From: Bolinopsis microptera
Taxonomy: Eukaryota; Ctenophora; Tentaculata; Lobata; Bolinopsidae
Assembly: GCF_026151205.1 (NCBI RefSeq)
Contig: NC_087076.1
Span: forward strand, 9,648,902-9,712,901
Direction: 5' to 3'
Length of the DNA: 64,000 nt
The position numbers and the translations under genes were made by a program. The notes below the pieces were generated by a model. It had not been told where the DNA came from. It saw nothing but the letters and a program-made list of their open reading frames with translations, and ran no database searches. Of this stretch, positions 11,052 to 22,206 are shown piece after piece. Positions within the stretch are counted from its first letter, which is position 1. Every line of letters begins with the position of its first letter.

Positions 11052-11295
11052 TTGTCATACGTTGTATGACCCGTTGATTCACGATGTCAATCCTTCGCAT
11101 CTCGCCGATCTGCATATGTGGTTGCGAGAAGCATTATTTGATGCGCGCGCGACCCAGTAGTGCATCGCGCTACAATATGACCCGCCGCGCACGAAGTGCA
11201 CGGCTCCCCCTGTAGCGTCCCCCTGTAGCGTCGAAGACGCTGTAGCGTCGAAGACACTATAGTGAAGCGACCGTGGGGGTCACCACGTGATACAA
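11052..11295 (-). mobile_element. Family C hairpin element, copy 3
   Basis: An inverted copy running from ttgtcatacg to cgtgatacaa. A family A element interrupts it at 11074-11175. No target duplication is visible for this copy. Confidence 0.65.
11074..11175 (+). mobile_element. Family A MITE, copy 5, 9-bp TSD
   Basis: Flanked by TATGACCCG at 11065-11073 and 11176-11184, exact. The uninterrupted family C copies give the empty site. It is 102 bp, the same length as copy 4. Confidence 0.92.
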
Positions 11296-11820
11296 ATAAA
11301 GTTCACTCAAAACGTTCCGCGCCCGCGGACAAGTCAACATTTGTGGTTTTCAGAGACGAGATATTGCCATGTTGCATCATATCAAAACTCTTTTTATCGC
11401 GGTAGTATATATAGTCAGAGTGGTTCGTTGTCATTTTAGTAGTAGTACTTCCTTATTGCTAATAATTAATTGGGAAAGCAAAATAATAGACGATTTAGTG
11501 AGCGCGCGCGTAGACACATTGACATGGCTATGTGAACATAAAAACCAAACTCACGTGAAGTTTTTGGGCGAGTAAATAAGTAAAAGCCATGTAAAATAGT
11601 TCACCTAGCCATGAGTCTACGCGTACTGCACGCTAGAGGGCTCTGGTTAAAGCAATTAGTAAAATAGGAACGAACACGATATAATTATTATGACATATAC
11701 CCGGTCAGAAATCCAAAAGTTGACTCGGCGAGTTTTTTTATGGCGAAATATCCGATAAACCGCCGAATTTAACCCGCCGTAATGCATAATTAAACGAACT
11801 ATTTAGGTATTACATATTAA
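11296..11820. other. Intergenic, no supported gene
   Basis: No recognisable coding exon. A phrase related to the repeat at 55.8 kb (ccgccgaatttaacccgcc) occurs near 11760. Confidence 0.5.
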
Positions 11821-12150
11821 TTAGCTAATCATCATCCCTTCAATTTTGGTGGAAATAGTGCGCGCCAATTCCAAATTATAACATGCGTTACGAACGTACG
11901 TGCTCAGCGGTTTAATCTTGTCAGAATTATCCGCGTCCGACGTATACGTGAGACACAATGTTTTCGCCAAAAAGGAATGAACAAATTCGGAACATACTGA
12001 CCTTTTCAACCCCGGGCAAACCAGATTGATCCGGGATTCCAATTCATAGTGAAAAGACTGTTCCAATCTATAAAATGCCACACTTTTATAGGATCCTAAG
12101 CTCAACGTCCAACGACAGTATAAGCTCATACACGAAGGCCTCCGGTCCAT
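11821..12150 (-). CDS. Hypothetical protein, last exon
   Basis: An open frame ending in TAA that can follow an acceptor (ttcattcgatagcag) directly before ATG. It encodes about 109 residues, several likely helical, with cysteines scattered through it, and is less AT-biased than nearby chance frames. A possible upstream exon at 12263-12340 has an acceptor ending acacag, a donor GTAATT, and matching phase 0. I recognise no family. This could be a small independent gene or a chance frame. Confidence 0.3.
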   Translation of the reverse strand: MDRRPSCMSLYCRWTLSLGSYKSVAFYRLEQSFHYELESRINLVCPGLKRSVCSEFVHSFLAKTLCLTYTSDADNSDKIKPLSTYVRNACYNLELARTISTKIEGMMIS

Positions 12151-12262
12151 CTGCTATCGAATGAACCAACACGCAAAATACTGTTACCCCTCTTAACGCT
12201 CTCAAATTAAGACCTGCTGGTTGTTAGTATCATAAACCTCCTAGTAATAGGACATTCTCATG

Positions 12263-12340
12263 TGAGCGAAAATTACTCTAGTAGTCAGTTCATCAAGACC
12301 TTCTTGAGACATTGAATTTGATGATCGAGATTCGAGATAG
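12263..12340 (-). CDS. Hypothetical upstream exon
   Basis: A 78-nt phase-0 segment between a plausible acceptor and the donor GTAATT, encoding 26 residues rich in Ser, Pro and Glu (PPYLESRSSNSMSQEGLDEL). It is listed only because its phase fits the open frame at 11821-12150. Confidence 0.22.
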
Positions 12341-13844
12341 GGTGGCGACAAAGGAGCATTCTGTGTTTTTATACAAAGCGACAAGTCTATCCCAATACCC
12401 AGAAAATAGCAATAAACCTTCAATTGGTACATCTGCCTTTTTGTAGACGAAATTATAATACTTTGATTGAAGTGAGACTCTTATATCACAGTAAAACGGA
12501 ATTTATTGTTGCTACAATTTAACACCACAAATTCACTTGTTTTAATAATAAAAATACCAATCGTTGAATTTTAAAGTGCCTGTTTTAACCGTTGCTAAAT
12601 CAAAACTGTGAAACATAAACACCAAGTTATGAAATATAATTTAATCGTATCTCTTAAAGGAGTAAGGCAATAAACATACATCTAGTATAAGTACGGTCTC
12701 ACCGAACATAAGCTAATGAAAGTGGAACCAAATAATTTCAAAAGGTACCATGATAATAATATTGATGTATCATATCAAGTCATCATTCAAACAAAAAGAT
12801 AAATCAAACAAACGTCCTAGACTCAGTCATCTCCGTCCGTGCCGGCTATAGGAGTTGCGCAGTGGCAACGTCATATTACTATGGTAACAACGTCAAATAA
12901 TAACGTCGAAAATAGTAAAAAACTATGCCCTGTAAAATAACAGGGGCCAGCAAATTCATTCCTTGGTCAGAAGTGTCACATTCAGAATTTTCATTCAGAA
13001 TTTTCAGTGTAAAAGTAATAAAACAGAACTAATTGTCTCTTCAAAAATCTAAATGGGCATCAATATATTGTAATATTCAAAATCATAAAAAGGGAGCGCG
13101 AAAAAGAAGTAAAAAAGGGATGTAGTGTTGAGTCGAGTCTCGAGGAGGGATGGTCCCTCTATTTTCAGCATGCAGAAATATGTAGTCTTTTTACAAGAGG
13201 CGTGATCAGCGTCACTTCTTTTTCGGCTCCTCGGCTCAACTAAGGGACTGTAACCTGGAAGAAAATGATAGGTAAGACACATGTTTAGTAGTTACAGCAG
13301 CTAACATTAACATTTTACTTAACCCTGTGAAGGTCTTATTTCATTAGGGAATTTTAAAGTGCTCTGAAAGGAACTGTGACGGTTTCTCTATATTTTAAGA
13401 AATAAAGCGTTGCAACGAGGCAGGTTAGCCTGCTCATTCTTGGATTAAAACATAAGTTAAGCGGAGTTTTTACACAGTTTTCAGTAAAATCACCTTTAGA
13501 TAATTTGAGAGCCGTGCCCTATCATAAACATCCCATCATGCTTTCCAATCATGTCAAGCAACACGTAATGAACAACATGTAATGGTGCAATAAAAAGACA
13601 TGGAATGCTTCACGAGTGATATGAGTTAATCCACACCAAGAGAAATATGGATAGTGAAGTGATAGTGAGGAAGGTTTAATCTAAGAAAGTGATCTAATAG
13701 GGTATCATGCATGTGGGAATGTGAGGAGCATGCTGAATATTTATAAGACCGTTCTTTGTGGACTGAACTGTCGTTATCGTGAAGAATGGAGGGATTGTCT
13801 TGTACGAGTGGGGGTCACCACAAATTTCACCATAGCATTTTAGA

Positions 13845-13849
<5 letters not shown>

Positions 13850-13939
<90 letters not shown>
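13850..13939. repeat. (GA)n microsatellite
   Basis: About 45 uninterrupted GA units. The Ser-Leu-repeat reading frame it creates on the minus strand is not a gene. Confidence 0.98.
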
Positions 13940-13941
<2 letters not shown>

Positions 13942-14499
13942 CATTCTTCACCTTCCCGAAAGTTTATAGAAACAAAATCTTCCATTTTCGTATTATAGAT
14001 ATAATGGGTAAGAGGTCAATGCCGATGAAGAGCTCCCACCCCCTCTTCCTCCTTCTCCCACCCCCTCTTCCTCCTTCTCCCCCACGAGACGACAATTAAA
14101 TACATGTCCTAATTCCGGGAGATTAAATATGAAAATTTAATAATACCCAGTCACTGTGTAATTGAGACGCGTAATTTGTTATTTATATTACAGGAACATC
14201 ATGACGGATCTTCCGGAAATAAGTCCAGTAATTCCAAAAACCCGCCGTTTATCTATCTCAAAGGCAATTCACTACCTGCCCGAGCCTGAATAAGTATTGG
14301 TGTGTCATCGAGTTGAAATTACTCAACAATTTGTAAAAGGGAGCGGTCTCAACATTCGCCTTAATGACAGACTGACTTCAAGAGACAACTACTTTGACTT
14401 TGACATACGACGGATCTAATACATGTTTTGTTTGACAGAACATGAAAATTACAAAATTTCAGTGGACCAAGAGTTTTAGGAGACACAATTATGAATTAG

Positions 14500-14655
14500 A
14501 GGTCGTTCACATATTACGTTATCATTTTTTGGAACATTTTGACCCCCGCCCCCTCCCCTCCGTAATCAGTTTTACACATAGCTATTGTGTCAAAAGTACA
14601 CTAGCGTAATCATTCGGAAACCCCCCCCCTCAGCTGATTACGTAATATGTGAATC
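14500..14655. mobile_element. MITE with ttcacatattacgt inverted ends
   Basis: The left end cgttcacatattacgtta and the right end tacgtaatatgtgaat are inverted copies. C-rich and G-rich runs lie between them. There is no coding capacity and no clear target duplication. Confidence 0.55.
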
Positions 14656-14762
14656 CTTAAGACAGGTTGTTTCTAGGGGACTGCTGTTTTGTAGTGTTTG
14701 TAGGAAAATGTGTGTTCGGGAGTAAGTCTGTTAGTTTCAATTTGGAGTTTTGTAAGTTGGTT

Positions 14763-14813
14763 AGTAAGTAAGTAAGTAAGTAAGTAAGCAAGTAAGTAAG
14801 TAAGTAAGTAAGC

Positions 14814-14893
<80 letters not shown>

Positions 14894-14914
14894 GAGTAAG
14901 TAAGTAAGTAAGTG

Positions 14915-14985
<71 letters not shown>
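14763..14985. repeat. (GTAA)n microsatellite, about 55 units
   Basis: A tetranucleotide array with a few single-base interruptions. On the plus strand every unit junction reads GTAAGT, the consensus U1 5' splice-site core. Confidence 0.97.
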
Positions 14986-15150
14986 TTGTAAATGTGACGT
15001 ACCGTCCAGCAGTCCTGTCTCAGATAGGAGAGAGTCTATTTTCCTGTAACGAGATGTGTATTAACTTATTAATAGAGGAGACACCACAGATCATACTGAC
15101 ATTGTAACCCTGGTATCACTATGGCACTATTGTTACCATGGTACATTCTA

Positions 15151-15336
15151 CAGTAAAACCCCGACTTACCGCGGAGATTGGGAGAAAGGAAACATCCGCG
15201 ATAGATCGGGGTCCGCGGTAAATCGGGGTTTTGTTAGTTTATATTATGCACGTTAAGCCATATTTGGGGGAAAGATATGTCCGCGGTAAATCGGGGTTTG
15301 CGGTAAATATGGGCGCGATAAATCGTGGTTTCACTG
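15151..15336. mobile_element. Pogo/Tigger-like MITE with TA target duplication
   Basis: 186 bp starting cagtaaaaccccgactta and ending aaatcgtggtttcactg, flanked by TA on both sides. Three internal copies of the ccgcggtaaatcggggtt phrase occur. These ends are typical of the Tc1/mariner superfamily, pogo branch. No transposase frame is present. Confidence 0.7.
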
Positions 15337-16275
15337 TACCACTATTTAGGGTATTTACCACTACAATCATGAATCAGTGCTCACAATCCCCCGCCATTGT
15401 TACCGACTAGTTCCCCGAGATTACGAGCTAGTACCATTAGTATCAGCTATTTACCCATTGTACTACAATTGTACTCGACTTCGTACCGGACCATTGCATG
15501 GTTATAACAATAACAACGCTGTACTCTGCAAATTACAGCTCTCCTTTTATTTAACACAAAGGGACGAGAATACCAGCTAGTACATATCCAGTCACGTTAC
15601 CATGGTAACCAGTCACGCGACAAGTTACCTTGTACACTTACACACGCACTATGTGACATGTGACACATTTAATTAGTGTTAATTGGGAACAGGGGAGGGA
15701 GTGGTGAGTGATATATCCAGCCCTGAGGGCCGCATTAAGGGGTCATTATCCCGGCTATATGTAATAACTAATAACACATGTATAATATCGAAGGGTACCT
15801 GGCCTTCTGCCAGATTCCACCAATATTCTGGAATATTCACTCCAATCATATATACTTTGTCGTGGAATAACGACCCTGTACTGTTTATACGTGATCGAGC
15901 CGAGACATATCGACTTGGTAAACATGCATATTAGCATTATTAAGAGTCTATTATAACAGAGGTATGTGTGTAAGGTACACACTAATCTTACACACGCGCT
16001 CCCCTTATTCTCATATTATGTGTGCTCTTCCGGTATAGTGAGGGAGCACTTAGAATAGCCGGGGCTACAGGTCCGAGGTGGCAGACGTGGCACTGTGATA
16101 ATGTGCAAATAATGGGGGAATAATGGGGTAATAATGGGGATATTCATGCACTGTTTGTGTGGAGATTAGGAAACAATCATTGTGTTCCGAAATGGTATAA
16201 ATCATGAGCAGCACATGCGGAATCAGCGGCTAGAGTTGGTAGATGGGTGATAAACTTACCATGTTAACTGGGAAC

Positions 16276-16293
16276 TTAGGCGACAGCTACAGC
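16276..16293 (-). CDS. MARCKS/BASP1-like gene, candidate terminal exon
   Basis: Acceptor catttgttcag followed in phase 0 by five codons (AVAVA) and TAA. It lies 168 bp downstream of the donor of the previous exon. The alternative is that the previous exon reads through its donor to a stop at about 16393. Both are possible; I prefer this small exon because the donor GTGGGT is usable and every other exon ends at a donor. Confidence 0.4.
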   Translation of the reverse strand, partial: AVAVA

Positions 16294-16461
16294 CTGAACA
16301 AATGTTACCATGTTAAAATTACATATTCAAACGTGCCGTCTCACGGACAATTCCGAAAATCACGGACAAAACGCGAGAAATATATTAACCGATCACTGCA
16401 CTGGCAAAACTGAAGAGGGTTTTAAAAGCAAAAAACACTTTTTAACTGAAGAAAAACCCAC

Positions 16462-16623
16462 CTCGGCTGTATTATTCTCAACCAGAGATTCCGTTTTAGC
16501 CTCGATCACTACGTTACTATCTGCATTAGCTTCTTCTACAACTGGCTCGGCAGCTTTTACTGGCTCCTCGGCGGCGGGTTCCTCAGGGGCGGCTTCTTCA
16601 GCAGCAGCTTCATTATCTGGCAC
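16462..16623 (-). CDS. MARCKS/BASP1-like gene, exon N (Ala/Glu/Pro-rich)
   Basis: 54 codons, phase 0 at both ends, acceptor ctcacag and donor GTGGGT. It encodes an acidic low-complexity stretch with AEEAAPEEPAAEEPVKAAEP-type repeats, similar in composition to the exons at 18.8 and 22.1 kb and to the tails of BASP1 and MARCKS. No fold is expected. Confidence 0.75.
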
Positions 16624-17031
16624 CTGTGAGGGGTTTCATTCAAAGAGGGGTCTAGTGAAGGAGGGTTTCATTCGAAGAGGGCAGTTTCTTCAAGTATGGG
16701 AATAATTGATGGCAGCTGTCAAAACGAAACTTAGTACGCCAGAAATAAGGGGTAACCATTAAATAGAATATGGACAGTCAGTCGGATGTTAAGTCCGTTG
16801 TTGTGTCACACCAATCAACCCAATTACATCGGAATATGCGTTATTATCAAGATTACAGATACCCCTGGCTGGGTTCAACCCAGTCCCAAGTACTAAACTT
16901 TAATCGCCGATAATTCAACTCTAATTCGGGAATTGAAAGGATAAAAGAAGGTTGAAGTAGATGATAAAGAGAACTACAGGAAGTTGTAGAAAGGGCGTGG
17001 TCGGGGTGGTGTTGACAGGTGAACTATTAGG

Positions 17032-17082
17032 ACTACGTGCACTGCCTACTCCTGCTCAGCAGGAGTAGGCAGTGCACGTAGT
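17032..17082. repeat. Perfect inverted repeat, 25-bp arms, 1-nt spacer
   Basis: The left arm actacgtgcactgcctactc... (17032-17056) is the exact reverse complement of 17058-17082. Short CA repeats follow it. Confidence 0.95.
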
Positions 17083-18147
17083 GCACACACACACACACAG
17101 GTATATTATAATATGTAGCATGTAGAGTGGGTTAGACATTCTTAGTTTAATTAGTAACCGTGTGTGTAGAGATAGAGCTCTTGTGAGGGAGGAAGCGGAG
17201 TAATACGGACTAATGTCTCGTTTAATATGATAACGTCAACCAATGGAATTCAGTGACCTAATGACAGGATAATAAGTTTAAAACAGCCACCCTCTCTCTC
17301 TATCTCAACCATCCCCTCTATCCCTTCTCTCTCCTGACGGAGTAATTTACCCTGTCAAGCACTTGTCAGTATTCACATCATATGCTGACATGACACTGTA
17401 GCCAGAGTTCCGAGGACGCCTCCCAACTAAGCTTGACGTGCTCCTGAAGCAGGATCAGGAGAAACCCTGGTAGTTCAGATCTGTCAACACTAAGTGAGGG
17501 ATCCACTCCTAATCTGAAGTTGACAGTCCAACAAACAGATTAAATCACCCACAGTTGAGGAGAGAGAGAGGTATAATGTAGGAGGGGTAAAATTAAACCC
17601 GGCGGTGATCTAGTCCATGTTGAATAAAAGTGCTATATTTGGGGATATTATATCCAGAGTAATTACTGTAGGTAGGTTTTAACAAGGCCAGGTAAAAATA
17701 ACCCCTCCTAATTACGGGTGTTGGCTGTTTCTTGACAAAAATAACCATCTACTTTGGGTTATGCTATGAACTCTTTCTGAAAACCTTGGGCGGACCCAGT
17801 CCAAACTGAACATTAAAACCCACATAACTGTTTCAAGTTAATGATATTTAAAGTTACAACCGCCAATAATAGCCATCTGCCTTGGGTTATGCTATGAACT
17901 CTTTCAGAAACCTTTGGTTGAACCAAGTCCAAACTGAACAATGTCACATTGAAAAGGAAGCCTATATATCAGATGTGCAGTAATCAGCGCAGTATCGTCT
18001 GGAAGTAACAGAATAATTTTAAAACACTCAACATAACTGTTTCAAGTTAATAATATTTAGAGTTACGATCTCCAAATAAGGAGAAATGCAGGACAAAAAA
18101 AGAAGAGATATGAAGTTCGGAGGATATGTGGAACCTTATAAGTTTTC

Positions 18148-18263
<116 letters not shown>

Positions 18264-18791
18264 GGGTATACCAGGACAGGCAGATGGGGAGGAGTTATCA
18301 GGGACATGATACAGACCATGCTGACTGGTAAAACAGAGTATATTGTGTAAGGCTTTACCGGGGGGACAGCTGCCGGGACACATTTGTGTATGGTTTTACC
18401 CAGGGAAATATTGGCGACCACTGTTCTATTGTACTAACTGTTTAGAAGAGTTACAGTAAGGGTCACATATATTATCAGTCTAGACGAGATATAAAAGAGT
18501 AACAGCTGTAAAGGTAGAGATATGTTAGACGTTAGTAATAGTAAGGGTGGTATCACAGGTTTTGGGGGAGTGACATTGTCCAGACTGTTGAAGCATTTCA
18601 AATGTTCAAACTAATTCGCGGAGTTTATCAGCAGGTAATTATTCCGACCAATTGGATTGTTACTTGTAACAATTTCTGGGTTGGGTATCCGTCATTGTCA
18701 GTTAGAACTGTCGTTCAGAACGATCATATTGTTCTAGAAGAGTCAGTCATCTGTCCAGTCAGAAGTGTCAGTCGGAGATTATAAAACTCAC

Positions 18792-19049
18792 GGGTTCCTC
18801 AGCAGCAGGAGCTTCCTCAGCGGCAGGAGCAGCTTCCTCTTCAGCGGCTGGAGCTTCTTCGGCTTCTGCCTTGGGTGCTTTCTTCCTCCTGAACCTGGCG
18901 AGTAATCGGGCAAAGAAGCCTGGTTTCTTGGCGGCAGGTTCCTCCTCAGCGGCGGGTGCCTCCTCGGCAGCGGGTGCCTCGGCTTCGGCTTCAGCAGCAG
19001 GGGCGTCACCTTCAGCGGCGGGGGCTTCTTCTTCAGCAGCAGCTGGCTC
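18792..19049 (-). CDS. MARCKS/BASP1-like gene, exon M with basic amphipathic patch
   Basis: 86 codons, phase 0 at both ends, donor GTGAGT. Ala/Pro/Glu repeats (EEAPAAEEEPAA) flank one basic-aromatic segment, GFFARLLARFRRKK, near residues 44-57 of the exon. This resembles the membrane- and calmodulin-binding effector regions of MARCKS-type proteins in having alternating hydrophobic and Arg/Lys residues inside an acidic chain. The function is inferred from composition only. Confidence 0.85.
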
Positions 19050-19853
19050 CTGGTGTGGAGATATTTAGAAGGGGAACAATGATATGTGGTGTTGTCTGAG
19101 GAGTGTCCAGCTGGTCACTGGTCACTGGTCAAGATGTCCAATAGATCCGTTAATAGAGTCAGTCACAAATAATCTCACCTCTCTCCAAGTACTTCTATAA
19201 GTTGATATACCTGAGTAGTTGTAGACTACTCGCTGAGTTGTACTACTCACTGTAACACTATAGAGTCCACACTACGCTCACTTCTGACTCTCACCGCTAC
19301 AATGGGAACTTTGTCTCATACAGTGTGTTCCCTGAGTAGAAGAGAAAACCCTACCATTCTAATGAAATGAACTCCAATTTAGTCTCCTCTCGAACTCCCA
19401 GCATGACATGCAATGTTCAAATACCAAGCATGACAGAGAATGTGAGTGTAAGTTATTAATCTCGAGGTGTACGCGCGGAACGGTTAGATAACCACTTAAT
19501 TTATCGGGACACACCAAATATGGAATAATCGACGAAGAGCTATATGTTAGAAAGTATAACTTTTGGGTCTCTCCCACTGCTTGGAACGGTTGGATGATAT
19601 ATCATGTAGTGTGACGTATTTGATGTGGTCATACTAAATTAGTTGATGCAGTGTGGCAGTTCGGAGAGGTGACTGGTAGCAGATAATTTCCCGCGATTTA
19701 TTTAAAATTAGAACCATGTAGTCGGAATGTTATGAGTTACTGTGAAATATGACGAGCTGAGGTTTGTGAGTTCTCAGGAATGGTGGTGACATGAAATGGA
19801 TGAAGAAATCCCATATGCTGCACACACCCATTGTGATATACCCTTAATGTTAT

Positions 19854-19897
<44 letters not shown>

Positions 19898-20202
19898 AAT
19901 ACTCATCACTCTACTACACCCACACTTTTGATGGAAAATGTCACGTACTCTCTCTCTCTCCATTATATTACTTTTGTCCCTACACAGTCGTTTAGTTGAA
20001 ATTACAGAGACATTCCAAGTGTTGAGAAAAATATGTTGAATTCCGTAAGTCTTCTCAGATAATTAAATAATATCTAAAAATATACTATTACACCACACGA
20101 CTTTTCAAAAATCCGAGCTTTGACAGCTACGTGAGAAAACACAGGTCGGTAAAAGACGCAATAAATGAAATATAAAATAATATATAATATAATAATAAAA
20201 AC
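19050..20202. other. Intron with (CA)n microsatellite
   Basis: A CA run lies at 19856-19895. I see no exon with usable splice sites. Confidence 0.7.
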
Positions 20203-20322
20203 CTTGGTCTTCTTCTTTTTCCTGAAGGAATCCCTGATTTTAGACAATGTGCTCTGTCTCTTCACTGGTTCTCCCTTGGGCTCATCCTCCTTTTCCTTTT
20301 CGCTCTGCTTCTCCTCAGCGTC
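20203..20322 (-). CDS. MARCKS/BASP1-like gene, exon L with Ser/Lys effector-like patch
   Basis: 40 codons, phase 0 at both ends, with a strong acceptor (cattttcag). The donor is unusual (GTTTTT after aag), so the 3' boundary is less certain. The exon starts acidic and Lys-rich and ends KRQSTLSKIRDSFRKKKKTK, with serines placed between basic residues as in PKC/calmodulin-regulated effector domains. Confidence 0.75.
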
Positions 20323-21327
20323 CTGAAAATGATTAGCGATAATGGAACGAAAACTATGTGCGGAATGTGGGTCTTGTCAGTGTAGAGATGATAAGTCGGT
20401 GTTAGGCTGTTAATAAGTGTGTGCTGGAAAATTTATATTTCAGTTTAATAGTTAGGAAGGTTAGTACAAATTATATACAGCGTTATTTTCACATTCACAA
20501 GAGGTTGTCTAAGTAATGATGTACCGTATTTCTTCTCAGCGCAAAATCACAATAATGTTAAATGAAGTTTAGTCTAAATGGTGGTCTGGTAAAGGTTAAG
20601 GGGAAAATATGATTCTGGTACTTCATGTGCCATAATGTAAGCTGACTAAGAGCGGATATTTCATCTCATTTTATCCACTTTTATTGGACTAGAAACTGAG
20701 GTCATACGGTTTTGGAGGAGGATACAGTCACTAGTCGGGGATTGGGTTAAGTTTAGGTTTTAGGATACGTTAAGAATGGGACCGGGATGGGAAGTGGGAT
20801 CAAACTTGGTAAGTTGTCGAGGGATGAAAAGAGAGTGCATTACCATATAAAGGGTATTACTAGAATCTGCATAATCAATCCACCATTTAAACACACTAAA
20901 CTAATGCACTATTTCGCAAGAACTGTTGCAGAAACCCACATTTTTAGAGCAGCTCAGTCAGGAGTAAATCCTCACTGATTTAATGTTGGACGTGTAGCTA
21001 CGTAATGTAACGAGTACACATCATTCAAAACGAGTTTTATTCATATTTCACTGCAAATCGGAAACCGAAAATTAATCTAACTTGATGACTGCAGTGTCTT
21101 TCATGACGTTAACGTAACCACTGAACAATAAACATACTCAGAGCTTAAACAGCTTTTCAAAAATACTTGCTTATAATAATTCTATTGAAAAGAGCGACAA
21201 CCGACGAAAATTGCTTGATAATTTTGCTTGAAAATGGGAAAATTCACAATGTTAATAAACACAACATATTCACTATCGGCACAATCATAGTTTTTAAACG
21301 GGCACTTATTGTCAGCATAGGTCTTAC
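20323..21327. other. Intron, nothing recognised
   Basis: AT-rich, no repeat family or exon seen. Confidence 0.5.
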
Positions 21328-21465
21328 GTCAGTAACCAATATGTCTTCCTTGTTGCCATTTTTAATAGGCTTGTTAGCTTTTTTAGGCTTGTCGGCCTTC
21401 TTAGGCTTGACGGCTTTCGTTTTAGCCTTCTTCTCTTTACTCTTACCATTTTTCTTACTTTTCTT
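21328..21465 (-). CDS. MARCKS/BASP1-like gene, exon K (lysine-rich)
   Basis: 46 codons, phase 0 at both ends, donor GTAAGA. Almost pure Lys with Ala, Pro, Ser and Asn, including a repeated KPKKADKPKKANKP unit. The tail KEDILVTD turns acidic. Resembles histone-H1-like or nuclear-targeting low-complexity sequence; no fold is visible. Confidence 0.8.
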
Positions 21466-21885
21466 CTACAAGACGGTTGTTTTTGTGAAAAAAGTTGGTA
21501 ATCTCAACCGAAATATAAACACACACAAATCAAAGTGCACACTACCCAAAACAAAATCATAAAATGCTGTTGAATCTAGATGCTTTTCACTTAGTTACAT
21601 ATGAACACAAACACAAATCTGTGGTTTTAACCAAACTGCCTCCGAAAAGCATTGAAGAAGATCAGAATCAGAGATCAATACGTGATGGAAGCTACCGTAT
21701 TGGCAAACATTTGGACGATATCGGAGCAAAATCCTCTTTCCAAACGCAAAATAATCTCATACACAAATTTCGTCCAAATACTTGCACATACGGTGAAACT
21801 TGGATGAGCCATGCAAAGCAGGACCCATGAATCAGCTGTCAGAGTCATCCAGACAGGGGTATCACGTGACACGTGGGGGACCTAC

Positions 21886-21978
21886 TTCTTCGGGGGCGGC
21901 AGCCTCCTCTTCCACTACTTCCTCCACTTTCTCCTGATCTTCATCCTTCTTGGAGTCTTTGTCTTCAGTGTTGACTTC
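21886..21978 (-). CDS. MARCKS/BASP1-like gene, exon J (acidic)
   Basis: 31 codons, phase 0 at both ends, donor GTAGGT, acceptor tactag. The sequence is Glu/Asp/Lys-rich and ends VVEEEAAAPEE. Confidence 0.8.
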
Positions 21979-22137
21979 CTAGTACGAGTAACGGGCTGTA
22001 CAGGGGACAAAGAAAAAAAAAACAATAGATTATCACACTTGCTCACATATTCACTAGTCACACTTTATCACTCACTCACACACACGCCCGCACTTATCAC
22101 ACACTTCACAAGTTCTCGGAAAGTCAGAAGTTCTTAC

Positions 22138-22206
22138 CTCGGCGGCTGCTTCCTCTACTGGGGTCTCTTCTGGGGCTACTTCTGGTGCGGCTTCAGCTGC
22201 GTCTGC
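22138..22206 (-). CDS. MARCKS/BASP1-like gene, exon I (Ala/Glu/Pro)
   Basis: 23 codons, phase 0 at both ends, acceptor cccttacag and donor GTAAGA. Encodes ADAAEAAPEVAPEETPVEEA and similar. It follows exon H, whose last four codons read MGSN. Confidence 0.8.

Larger units (their letters stand above)
12433..16275. other. Intergenic, microsatellites and MITEs only
   Basis: I find no supported gene. The region holds a (GA)n run, a (GTAA)n array, a MITE near 14.5 kb and a pogo/Tigger-like element at 15.15 kb. On the minus strand, AATAAA at about 15546-15551 could serve the gene that ends at 16276. Confidence 0.55.

Noticed and set aside
16310-16705. Plus-strand Ser/Ala-rich frame of 131 codons
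   Set aside because: Antisense shadow of exon N.
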